Assembly (NCBI GenBank): GCA_947034885.2
Contig: OX344751.2
Coordinates: forward strand, 4,836,001 to 4,900,000
Length of the DNA stretch: 64,000 nt
Source: Thuidium tamariscinum
Taxonomy: Eukaryota > Streptophyta > Bryopsida > Hypnales > Thuidiaceae
Reading direction: 5' to 3'
Positions 48,032 to 58,693 of the stretch are shown here, one piece after another (position 1 is the first letter of the stretch; each line of letters opens with the position of its first letter). Below the pieces are notes generated by a model. That model saw nothing but the letters and a program-made list of their open reading frames with translations. It was not told the DNA's origin and ran no database searches. The translations under genes and the position numbers were made by a program.

Positions 48032-49090
48032 TTAACCCCTAAATGCCCAAAGCACCAAAATATGGTGTTTGCAAAACTTTGAAGTTAAATAAAGCCTAAC
48101 CAAGTTGGTATTTTGAGTAGTTTATATTTTTGAAAAGTTCTTCAAGAAGTCTAGTTTTAGTGCCAAAAATCTGATCTAAAAAAGGAATGATAGTGATTTT
48201 TCTATTCAAGATTTTGTGCAAGGATACCCATTGCAATCTTGACTTTCCGTAGAATGGAGAGCTCTTGAAAATGAGCCTCAAATACACTAAGGGTAGTCAT
48301 GGCTCTTCTTCCCTGTCGAACTTCGCCACCATTAAGCGTCGTGGTAGTTTAGGGTTGGCTCTTGCGAGACGGTATGTGATGGAATATTCTTTGACGGCAA
48401 AGACTTCGTTGTGTCGCTTATTCTACTCCAGAGGTGAATAAGCGGTGTGAAGAATCGTTAGCGAGCGAAGTTGTTACCAGAAGCTCCCAATTGCATCGTC
48501 GAAGTTGCCGATATCACTGATGGAGTGAAAGCTGGAAACGAATTCGCACGATTCCTATTCTACACGTTCACCGCACTCAAAAGGGTTGTCATAGCACCTG
48601 CATGCTAATCGAGTCCTAATTGGACCCTATTTTTCCTCATTCTTCTATGAAATTTGGGTGCTCGAAGGAGCCGCGACTACCCCTACTAGATCTTGGAGAA
48701 AAATCACATTCAAAATTCATTTACAAAAATTGTAAAGTAGATTTTTAGAAGCCATAAATTGATTGGAGTTATGTATATAAGGCCCTTTCATTTGACCTCA
48801 TATTTTTTTGGTCACCAACTTTTCAAATTTGACTTGTGAAAAGAGGATAGAAATACTTTATATTACTTTTGCAGTTTTAACACCCTCGTAGTCAAACATT
48901 ATAATCTTTCACTTCATAAGTGATATTGTTATATTTTCTTTTCCTATGCAATCTCTAGCATGTCTAGTTTGAATTTGTATGGTTACAATTCAAAAAAAAA
49001 TTAATACATTTTATCAAAATATTGGCATTTTATTCAACTTATAACTAATTCCAAGAATCTCAAAACATGCCTTGGGCATTTAGGGGTTAA
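48032..49090. mobile_element. TIR element with perfect 17-bp ends, split by a younger insertion
   Basis: TTAACCCCTAAATGCCC (48032-48048) and GGGCATTTAGGGGTTAA (49074-49090) are exact inverted repeats. Apart from 48290-48684, it aligns in reverse complement with 13508-14194. No coding capacity. The TIR resembles the telomere unit, but nothing shows a functional link. Confidence 0.85.
48290..48684. mobile_element. 395-bp nested TIR insertion with ACTA target duplication
   Basis: Bounded by ACTA on both sides (48286-48289, 48685-48688); the related copy has a single ACTA at the equivalent place (bottom strand, 13938-13941). The ends AGGGTAGTCATGGCTC and GAGCCGCGACTACCCCT are imperfect inverted repeats. 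The interior is more GC-rich than its host and shares phrases with about 41220-41480 (TAGTTTAGGGTTGGCT inverted; TACTCCAGAGGTG direct), so relatives exist nearby. Confidence 0.8.
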
Positions 49091-50750
49091 CATTCAAAGT
49101 GAATTTTTTTTTTTGATATTTGAGTTATTTGTAAAGTTCCCCCCACTTTGGGCATGATTTTTTTTGAAGTTGAGAAGGCAACTATAGTTGAAGTGTCAAA
49201 CTTTTTTGCAAGATACTTATGTCAAACGACTTCAAAAGTGGGGACCAAACTTTTTTAAGCACCATTTTGATGGAAAAATAAGTTTCATAGCCACTTTTAT
49301 TTTGACTTTTTTAACTCAACCGGCTTTTTCACAAAACTCATGGGTTTAAACCCTGGTTTAGGGTACTTTACAAATAACTCAATTGTTCCCCATGTTTTTT
49401 ATTAAGGTGTTGTATGGTGCATTGACATTTTTCAAAGCAAATTGAAAATTCAAACAAATATAAGGTATAAAAACATTTCAAATTAAGCTTTATATAGACT
49501 GTGAAAAATAGACTAACATTTTGTTTGTGTAGTAAAAATATTTTCATGATACAATTGAAAACATTCTTTACGCCATTACAATTGCCTTTATAATTGACAA
49601 GTGGCAATGGTCCATTGTTGCAAACCACACATAGTTAACATAGGAGGAATGTTGTTGCATCAATGTGGAGTGTAGATTGTACAACATAGAGTAGGGATTT
49701 CAAGTTTTTTTTTTTTAAATTTTAAAGTTTTGAAGAAGACCTATTATAATTGTCAAGGACCTAAAACTGTGCAAGAAATAGGTTCATTCAATGTGAATGG
49801 ATGTCAAGCCAAAATAATTCAATTAACCCTTAAAGGATGGATTAGTGACCATGGAAATCATTCATTTTGATACCCCATGAATCATTGGTTTACAAAAATT
49901 CAAAAGCATTCATTGGAAGTTAAAGCAATCACGAAAGTAATGCAAAAGATGTCCCCATCCCACAAAATTACAAGGATGAATAGTTGCACTTCTATCCAAC
50001 ACAAAAAGATACTCTATCATCCATTGGACACTAAGCATTGATGTTGACTAACATTTGTAGATTAATATAATTTGACTTTTGAATCTTCTATGCTCCACAT
50101 TGTACTTTCATATAGAACTTGTTTGACAATAGAAGTCTAAAGAATACATTTATGTGTGTTCAAAATCAATGAAATAAAAACAAGCATCAACCATATGAAT
50201 CTTTTTTGCTAATGCACAAATAAAAAATAAATTTGCACAAGTCATGGCCTTTGTAGTGCTAATCCTTTGTGAGGAATTGATTCACTTGCTATTATAATGA
50301 AGAGTAAGAATCTAGTAGATGAAGATGAAAGTCCTAGCTAATTTGAGGACTTTGCCTTTACAATCATGAATTCAGAATTTGAAAAATAAATAAATTTGCA
50401 AACCTAAAAAATTCCAGTGTTTTCCCAAGTGGCTGAGCAAGGGAGTCTGGCCCTTTAGTTTGAAACTGATGACAAGAATTTTTCGTAAGGGCAAAACACC
50501 CATTCCTGTGCATGTTCCTTGGAATGGACCATAGATTCATCCAATTGTATTAGTAGACTTTCCTTAATGTGTTTGCCACATGTGTAATTATAATTAGTTG
50601 ACACAGTTGAAGGACACATAGGAGAATCTGGTTGGCTAAATGCTGATTTTCGTAGAGTTCAGTTTTGGGGGCACCTACTCGACGGTTTCACAAGTCTAAG
50701 AGCAAACACTTTGAAAATTTGTAGAAATTACATACTGTATTGAAAAAATC
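49091..50750. other. AT-rich non-coding stretch
   Basis: No gene recognised. A small palindromic telomere-like motif (TTTAAACCCTGGTTTAGGG, about 49345-49363) and an isolated ATTAACCCTTAAAGG motif (about 49822) are present. Confidence 0.45.
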
Positions 50751-50987
50751 TTTTTAACCCTTAAACGTCGAAGAGGACATTTTGCGTCCATAGAATGAGA
50801 GAGAATCTTCCCTTGTGCAATGGAAGTGCAACTATTGGTCCTCGGTTTTAGGGGTGGAAAGGAGAAATCTTCTACCGGGCTTTGACTTCCAATGAATATA
50901 TTTGGCTTTTCCAAAGTAGATGATGTCACACGGAATCAAAATGCATGATTTCCACGGTCACCTGTCCGTCGTTCAAGGGTTAAAAAA
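50751..50987. mobile_element. Small MITE with TTAACCCTTAAACG ends
   Basis: The left TTTTTAACCCTTAAACGTCG and right CCGTCGTTCAAGGGTTAAAA are imperfect inverted repeats. The interior is more GC-rich than the flanks. The ends recall the TTAACCCCTAAA elements, but the interiors do not match. Confidence 0.6.
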
Positions 50988-52383
50988 AAATATTCATGAT
51001 TTTCACTCACTAATACTAGAAAAATGTCATTTTTAGAAAACACTGCCTCCAACTATGCTGAATTCCTTATTTGCACGGTTTTGGGTGTTTCCGAAAAGTT
51101 CAGGGTTTGTCCGTCTTGGAGAAGAAGCGTCAACCTTCGGGAGAGTGAGAAACAGAGAGGAACAGACTCGAACGCCTGTCGTCGGATCGCGAAGCGGATT
51201 CTGACCATGGCGGAAACTCAGGGTTTTCTGACAGATTCGTCAGGTACTCATAACTGCGCACATCACGATTCACACGTTTTGCGACATCATTCCCCTTTGT
51301 AATCGCTGACATAAGTTAATTCATATCGTGTTCTTGTTTCAGTCGCTTCGCAGATTTTGTGCATGCTCTCTGACTGAGGTAGAATTCATTCCTCTTGCTT
51401 AAATGCTGGAGTACCTTGTTCGATCACTAATTTTCGTAAGACGCGTCGAGTTTCACTTATGGAGGCTTTACTTTTTCTTTCGAATTAAATGCTCTTTCTG
51501 AGGCAGATGGACGATAATGTTGCTTAATGTTGTAGTGCATTACTTTTCTGTCGTGGTTGCTTTTGCCTACCTTCAGTTTGCTTACGTTGACCTTGTTGAC
51601 TGCGTTTTGTGCTTAGTTTTGTACCGTTTGGTTTTGAGCTCGTTTTCGATTCCGTTGATCGTGTGGTGACTGAAGATTTCGTATTTAGGTACCCATTTCG
51701 CGAATTTGCTAAAGTAGGTCGTGATCAATGTAAGGGTAAAGATTGTGGAGACAATTGAGAAGATTAGGGCGGAGAATCGGTTCAATTTAGCTTCATTTTT
51801 CTGTTTGTTCAGTTAAGAAGGTCGTACTAATTTTAATTGCGAAATGCTCGATGGATGGTAGTACTCTTATTAGAATGTTGCTTGTTAAATCGAATTATTG
51901 TGCCGAGTTTGTGCGTGGTAGCTAACTCCTTGTTTGGGGATAAGCTTTCTTGTAGGAGAAATTTAGGCCTCTGAATTCGTCGTGACTCTCTTATTTTTGA
52001 AAAGTTTGTCTGATAGTTTTAATCATGATTTTGATCGGATTTAAGGTCCTCCTGTATTTGGAACTCTGACCTTCATTTCTTGGCTTGGCGATGACTGTTT
52101 ACCTAGACAGAATCATCGTCGTGCTCAAGTTCATTGGATGATTAGTGTGGCAACTTGTATCATGCTAACACCTGCTTGATGCTTTTGTCATAAGTACATT
52201 CTGCAGGACATCATCTGCTTGAGGACTTTGAAGCTAGGTTGTTTTGTTCAGCATTTCCATCCATGCCCTCCTTGTCGTTTCCTCACTCCCTTTCTCCGCC
52301 GATCGTACTTACCGCGTACCTCTTCTCTCTGTGCGCGCTCCTGTAGGGCGTTCTATCCCTAGCATCTACGTGAGGCATTTTCC
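50988..52383 (+). promoter_or_regulatory. Promoter and leader region of the FAH-family gene
   Basis: Gene-like composition from about 51030. It holds a short candidate coding exon (51207-51243, listed separately) and T-rich intron-like sequence up to the ATG at 52384. Transcript ends cannot be seen. Confidence 0.4.
51207..51243 (+). CDS. Candidate alternative first exon of the FAH-family gene
   Basis: ACCATGGCGG is an excellent start context. The frame encodes MAETQGFLTDSS and then reaches a GT donor (GTACTC) in phase 1, exactly the phase needed by the acceptor at 52785, giving a continuous protein without the presequence-like N-terminus of the 52384 exon. If spliced instead to an acceptor at 51343, it gives a short upstream ORF ending in TGA. 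Inference from phase and context only. Confidence 0.45.
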
Positions 52384-55300
52384 ATGCAAAGAAGCTTAGT
52401 CGCTATGGCCAGCATTATGAGTGCCTGTCCATTTTTCACTTCTGCGGTAAAAGCAAGGCATCATTTTCGTTCTAGCATCGGTTATATAGGCTTGTCCTCC
52501 TTGCGAATGCCTCGGAGGAGAATACAGTCATCTGCATTCGTGGCATCTCTTATTGAAAATCCTGGTAGAAATTTTTCATTTTCTTTCAGCCTCAGCTTAG
52601 CTCTCTTTCTTCCAACTTTTCTGGCTTCGTCGTGGCATACTCAAACCCGTTTTTGTAATATGCGTCATAGAATGATTATCATGTTCTTTCCTATGAAGAT
52701 GGTACATTGTAGCAGTTTATTGGAATTCTATTGTTTGTCGAAAGAGGTTTATACTTAAAGATTATCTCTGGGTGTTTGATGCAGACCAGGGCTTCAAGTT
52801 GGCCACATTTCGAACAAGCAAAGTTGAAGATAGGGTGGGAATCGTTCGTGGAAACTCTATTTGGTAAGTTTCAACGATTGAGATTTATGGGTGTTTTTCT
52901 TGCAAGACTCAAATTATTAACGTTTGGTAATGGACGATTTAAAGCGGCTTCCCGTGGGCCAATGAGCTGTATGTGTAGTAACGTCTGCCCGTATTAAGCT
53001 TTAATCCTCTCATGGTTCAAGCATTGAATTAGACATTTTACCACGCGAAGATCGGAATGTCTCGACCTAATTGACTTTGAGCAGGCCTTTGCAGGACATT
53101 GTGAAATTTCAATCAGGACGCACTCCTGTTGAAGTAAATGACATGAATGCTGTTATTAGGAATTGGGACCTCCTCAAGGGCAGGTATGTAGATTGGACAA
53201 AAGTTTCTTCTCTTGTATTCCTACGCCTGCCTCCTGACGCACTACTCTGAGAGTACTGAATATTAAGACTGTAACCAGACACTTCACAGTTGCATGCATC
53301 AATCCTGGATTCCAGCGGTTCGTGTGCATGATTCTCTTTTCTTGCACTGTCAATTAAAGAGATAATATATGGTTAGGGTTTGCACAGGAACTGACTGCAG
53401 CTACACACTGTGATATCAGCATACATGTGGAAGGAGAGGGAATCAATTTGAGTGATGTTTTGCTACAAGCCCCTATACCAAGACCAACGGGCACTATCAT
53501 GTGCATTGGTAAAAATTATTTGGATCACGTGAAGGAAGTGGACACTTGGAAGACTGCTCCTGGCATAACACAACCAGAAGCCCCTAAGGTTACTTATACC
53601 CATCTTGAGGCTGTCATTTTTCTTCTCTCTCATGTCAACGGTAGGATGTATCTTCTGCCGGACAATGTTTGCTGTCTAGGAGACAAATTTTAACATCTGT
53701 GTAAGGAATGTTTTTTCATCGACACGGTGATGGTGGATATACGTGCTACCCCGCCGCAATTTGGCCTGTGTGATTCTAATTTCGCAATCTCCTCCCTCTG
53801 TTGGGCACCAAGGGCCTTCAGTTGTCAGATCTGGAAGTCACACTTTGATGCTTGATGGCAGCGCATCGAGGATTGCTTGACCACCTTGCAGAAAGTCGTA
53901 TGCTGTGTATATCCTTTGATTAGGCCAGTGTTGAATTCTTTTACTTGCCGCTAGTGGTATGGTGTCGTATGTGCGCGCCTGATTTGAGCCGTTGACTTCT
54001 GCCGTGGCAGCACCCCATAGTCTTTACAAAGGCCTCTCAATCTGTTGTTGGACCTGGAGCTGCTATCAAGTACCCTCATGGATGGTCAGATCATGTTGAT
54101 TATGAAGCAGGTGAGGGTCTTTGATGTATACGATTTGTCATTATAAGTTTCAGCTATTTCATTATAATGACCAAAATTTGCGATCGCTGTAACAGAGCTA
54201 GCGGTGATTATTGGTAAACCTGGACGCGGAATCTCCAAAGAAGCAGCTTTCGACCATATTTTTGGGTGAGAAATTTGTAATCGTTATTATTTCACGGGGA
54301 TGCGGTCAGACAAAACCCAGAGCTAACCCAGAGGCAATTTCTTAGAAAAATGAGCTGCTAAATGTATATTTTAGCAACTTACTATTCTACCTCAGGGTTT
54401 TGTCATCCTGCTTCGCATGTGTGTTAAAATTGTTCTACTTGCAGGTTATCTGGTATACGAAGCTTTCCTCTGATATGTGTAAACCTTCAGATTTTTAACC
54501 TATACAGCCTAACAAAATGTGGTGTCTGTGGACCAGCTACACCATACTCAATGACGTGACTGCCAGGGAAGTTCAAAAGCGACATCAGCAAGTAAGCAAT
54601 GTTGCGATTGGCAGGTGTTCGGTTTTTAATTGCTAGCTGATTATTTATAATTGTCAATGAGATCATTGATATAACATTTCTTCTGTGACAATGGATGGGT
54701 AACAGAAACAGCTGACTCTTTTTTTCTTATGTAATTATTTGAGTTTGAAGGCATACCATCTAAGTGTCCATCAAATTGCCATTGATTCTGGTTGCAGTGG
54801 TTCCTGGGCAAGAGTTGTGATACGTTCTGTCCAATGGGGCCATGGATTGTACCAGCTTCTCAATTAGATGGCCAGAACCTTGCTTTGCAATGCTGGATTA
54901 ATGATGAGCTTCGTCAGGTAATACTCACTCATATGAAAAGCAGTGTTATTGACCACTTCCGCTCTGCTACCTCTTTATCGTTTTGTTCTAGATTTTCCAT
55001 CGGCCACGATTGTTCTTGAATTTGACCGCAGCATCACTGCTTCCTTTGTAGGATGGAAGGACATCCCAAATGATTTTCCCGATCGCCGAGTTGATTGAAA
55101 CTATATCTGTCGGGATTACACTTCAACCCGGAGACATACTAGCTACTGGCACACCGTCTGGTGAGTATTTGATTCTGAACCCGGGGTCACCGTCCTATCA
55201 GAATCAAGATGGGTCTATCCTATCGAGCAGGAAGTTTGGTTACAACTAAGTGTTTGACTCCTTTATAATTCGCATTGACAACAGAAGTTTAGCACTGAGA

Positions 55301-55533
55301 CTCTCTCTCAGGTCGTTCTTTTTATTAGACCCAATGATGAGAACAATGAATGGTGTGGGAAGTTAGATTTTCTTAAACCATTACCATTCAGGTTGCCAAA
55401 CAGGGTACTGACATCGCTTATGCCATGAGCAGGAGTTGGATCAGGCTTCAACCCTCCACGTCATCTCAAGCCGGGGGACAATATTCGGATTAAGATCGAG
55501 GGCATCGGTGAACTACATAATCATGTGCAGTGA
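52384..55533 (+). CDS. Fumarylacetoacetate hydrolase family protein, FAHD1/FAHD2-like (10 exons, 360 aa)
   Basis: Exons: 52384-52564, 52785-52863, 53085-53183, 53420-53588, 54011-54110, 54196-54265, 54537-54591, 54798-54917, 55052-55160, 55433-55533. Phases fit; the exon-4 acceptor at 53419 is the only one that keeps the frame open. The family hydrolyses or decarboxylates short acylpyruvates or oxaloacetate-like acids with a divalent metal. Expected metal ligands are visible: Glu208 and Glu210 ([12 protein letters not shown]) and Asp239 ([10 protein letters not shown]). Other signatures are [36 protein letters not shown] and [17 protein letters not shown]. The first exon is rich in Ser and Arg with few acidic residues, suggesting import into a mitochondrion or plastid. 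Exact substrate unknown. Alternative starts at 52405 and 52417 are possible. Confidence 0.9.
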
Positions 55534-56063
55534 GCTTCTGCGTCTCTTGTAGGGTATATCTCAATGATTAGAACCAATCTTTATTTGTACAAAGTTGAGC
55601 TAGCGATTCCAACTATCTTGTTCTCGCCTAAGTGGTGATTTACCTGATTTGAAGCGTGAACTTAGTGCTTCGACATAGATAATGCACCGACTTCTCCTTT
55701 CCATGCTGGTAGGTTGAGAGAGTATTCGGAGATTCCCTGGTGATTCAGAGAGTGTGGTTTCAGAGAACTACAAGTGATTCACATTATATTACAAGGTTCA
55801 GCTACTCCAGGACCTCAATAAAAAGTGGCCTTGACAGGTCTTTGCTTTGCACAGTACTTTTTCTATTCTCAACGAACTTTTCTATAGGACTGAATTGCTC
55901 AGCATCAAGTAGGTACTAAAGTAGGTTAGGTAGCAGCAAAAAAACAATCTACTGCTGTGTACTACTCGAGTTGATTTTCTATGAACGTGCATCTTTCCTC
56001 CCCAATATATGAGCTAGATGACACTGGTCTTGGAATTATCGCGGTATTTGCATCGCAGGCGTA
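55534..56063. other. 3' flank of the FAH-family gene
   Basis: Probably 3' UTR and spacer; no other gene seen. Confidence 0.5.
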
Positions 56064-56289
56064 CATTCGAAGTGGCCCCAGCAGGGTAAATTTTGGGTTC
56101 TCCGGGCAAAAGTAGAAAAAGCCCCTATTTTGTGCAATGTTAGGGGTATGATCCACAATCTGCCTGGCTAATTAAGGGTCTCTGATTGCAATATGAATTC
56201 AGAATTTGCAGAAAAAATTATGTGCAAACAATAAAAAGTTCCTGCTTTTTCCCCGAGGTAGATCCACCCTGCTGGGCCCACGTCGAATG
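56064..56289. mobile_element. 226-bp MITE with CATTCGA...CAGCAGGGT ends
   Basis: The left CATTCGAAGTGGCCCCAGCA with GGGT and the right ACCCTGCTGGGCCCACGTCG with AATG pair with only a few mismatches over 24 bp. The interior phrase AATATGAATTCAGAATTTGC resembles about 38090 and 50366, so related fragments occur elsewhere in the window. Confidence 0.7.
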
Positions 56290-56493
56290 GAGAATTTTTA
56301 GTGTCCTCCATTTGCATCCCGGAGCAAACTTGGCTGTCACTCATGCTGTGCTGTCACTCACGAACCCGGGAGACTCGTTCAGAGCGCTTGCCACATGGGC
56401 AGAGTATATACGGTGAGTAGGCCGACCAGGGGTAAGGTGACTCACCCCACATAACATTCTCAGCCATTAATAACACCCCGCTAATAGGTTAGT

Positions 56494-56769
56494 TAAGGTA
56501 GGTACACCCAAAATGGCACCTGACCTTAAAGCGCTATGTACAACGTGCATAGATTTTCAAAATCAGTCATGTACCCAGACTGTAGATGGCGCTTTCAGAA
56601 ACACACTTTGACTGTTAATAACTTTTGCATACGGTATCCAAATCCACTGTTCTTTGGTGCGTTGGAACATGCTTTCACTCACCAACAAGACTGTAAAAAA
56701 ATCTGAACAACATAATAACAGGAACTAGGCACAGTAGAAAAACTGGCGCTTTTGGGTGTACCTACCTTA
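56494..56769 (+). mobile_element. MITE copy B, TAAGGTAGGTACACCC ends
   Basis: TAAGGTAGGTACACCCAAAA and TTTTGGGTGTACCTACCTTA form a 20-bp inverted repeat with no mismatch, so this is the better preserved copy. The interior aligns in reverse complement with 6734-7015. TA lies at both borders. Confidence 0.85.
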
Positions 56770-57229
56770 CCTCCAGACTTGGAGACCGGACTTCATGCCC
56801 TGAGTTCAAGACTTCAAAACATAGGCTTCAAGACCAGCGTCCGAGACGTCCGGACTCCGATGGGAGACTTCCATGTCTTGAAGACGAGACTCAAGACGAC
56901 CCTTCCGAGACTTCAAGTCTGCTTCAGTGCTCCTTCCAAGTTCCAACGCCGTCTGCATGAAGAAGAGCATCCATGAGTAAAATCCCCAGTGGTTTCGTTT
57001 TTGAAAATCTTGTGTCAGATTTGAAGGCTGGTGGTGAGTGAGTATCGGCACAATTTCCACTTGCGCGCTGGTCGGTGGTGAGCAGGTTGCTCGAGTGATA
57101 CAGAGTAGTTAAACTGAAGATTTGTGATGAATTGTTCTCAAAACGGAAGTTCGATAATTACGGAGTACTAATTCTGTTTTGCAAGCTCTCTTTCGTACTG
57201 TTTGTATACAATAGAAGCGTCTTAGAAGC

Positions 57230-58693
57230 GGTAAGGTAGATATTACGGTGCGTTGGAGTGGAGGGCCCGGCGAACTGAAGCCAGGCGAAGAGACGAGAGG
57301 ACACGCGCGAAGCTTACCGTCCAGCGTACCTTCGCTGCACGTCACTTGTACTCGTTGTCTTGGCTTTGGTTGAGGACAACTCAGCTCAAGCGCCGGTGCG
57401 CCGGGTGCGGCAATTGTGAGTCTATCGCTTAATTGCGCATCTTTTCGCTTCTCCTGATAGTCTGTCGTATGAGTTTTGGACTAGAGGTTCGTGCGTTTGC
57501 TAGCTGTTTGTAAGTTCGATCATTTCTGCCATAGCGCTGTTTTTCAAGCTCCACCTCTTTGCGTGGTGACGTAGATTGTCTTCGAATTGGTGAGGAAGCT
57601 TTTCCTGTTATCTTCTGGTTCTTGTCTTGGCTGAGTGAGTGAGGACAATTTGGCTCAATTGTAGATTTATTGTCTCACCACTGCTGTCTCGGGCGCGTAA
57701 TTGCACTTCTTTTCGCTTCTTCTTGCAGTTTGCCATTGTTTTTCGAATATAGAACCAGAGGTTTGTGCGTTGATTACGATTGGAAGGAATTGTGCTGTAA
57801 GTAAGTTCGACTATTGCTGCCGTAGCGCTTGTTTTCAAGCTCCGTCTCTTTCGCATGGTGAAGCAGATTGTCTTTGATCGAAGAGGCGAGGGAGATTTTA
57901 GCCTGCCTTCGGGTGGAGGGCTTGTCGGAAGGGAGGCGTGGAGAGGACCCGTGCGACGCTCACCGGTGAGTGTGCCTTTGTCGCCCGCTCATGCTTAGTT
58001 AGGGCAATTTGGCTTAATTACAATGAAATTGATTCCATTCGGCCTGGTGCTTAATTGTGCTTCTTTGCTTCTTCTGGCAGTTTAATATTGAGTTCCGACT
58101 TTAGGATAATTGTTTCGTGAGCTTGAGTACGCTCGGAAAAATGTTCATCGTTTGCTGTAAGGTGCTTGTCTCTAACTAGGTTGGGGTCGAGAGAAATTTA
58201 CCTGTAATCGGTGTAACTCGTCCGTGAGATGACATTATGGTTTGATACAACTATTCCGACGCTGTATAATTTTGAGCTTTGGGAAAGCGTCTAATTAATT
58301 GACGGCTGACGGTTTGTTAAAGTTTTACTCCGTAGAGTTTCGACTCAGGGGCTTTAATTAGTCAGGGGCTTTGATTTGTGTTATATTGTGTTGGGATTCC
58401 TTGGACAGGACTTTGTAGCACTTGGTCGTGTCGTGTGTAATTGGTTGTTATGCAGCTCAATCGTTGAATTTGGTATCAAGACTCAGAAGGATATTCAAAA
58501 TACTGATTAGATTAGACTAGTGGGGTTAAATTGTAATTTTTTTAGCTTCTAAGAATCTTAAGCAGTTTTAGAAGCCTCGGAGTTTTGGGAGACCCTCGGG
58601 ATGTTGTTAGAATTTTGGGCTGATTACTTCCTCTTGTTTCTCATGCACTTTTCAGTTTGGGGGAGGTGAAAAGTGTGAGGCAAATTGCTTGCA
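57230..58693 (+). promoter_or_regulatory. Leader region of DRP1 with three related repeat units
   Basis: Three related blocks occur: from about 57350, 57620 and 57985. Each has a GACAACTCAGCTC / GACAATTTGGCTC / GCAATTTGGCTT phrase (about 57374, 57645, 58003), then AATTG...CTTCTTTTCGCTTCT and a CAG or TAG acceptor-like end. The first two also share AGAGGTTTGTGCGTT and TTTTCAAGCTCC followed by TCTTT and AGATTGTCTT. A GAGAGGACACGCGCGA / GAGAGGACCCGTGCGA pair (57294, 57939) lies before blocks one and three. Likely a duplicated untranslated exon and intron. No coding frame. Confidence 0.6.

Noticed and set aside
53388-53419. Acceptor at 53387 or 53400 for exon 4 of the FAH-family gene
   Set aside because: Both give an in-frame stop when joined to the preceding phase-2 exon; the acceptor at 53419 keeps the frame.
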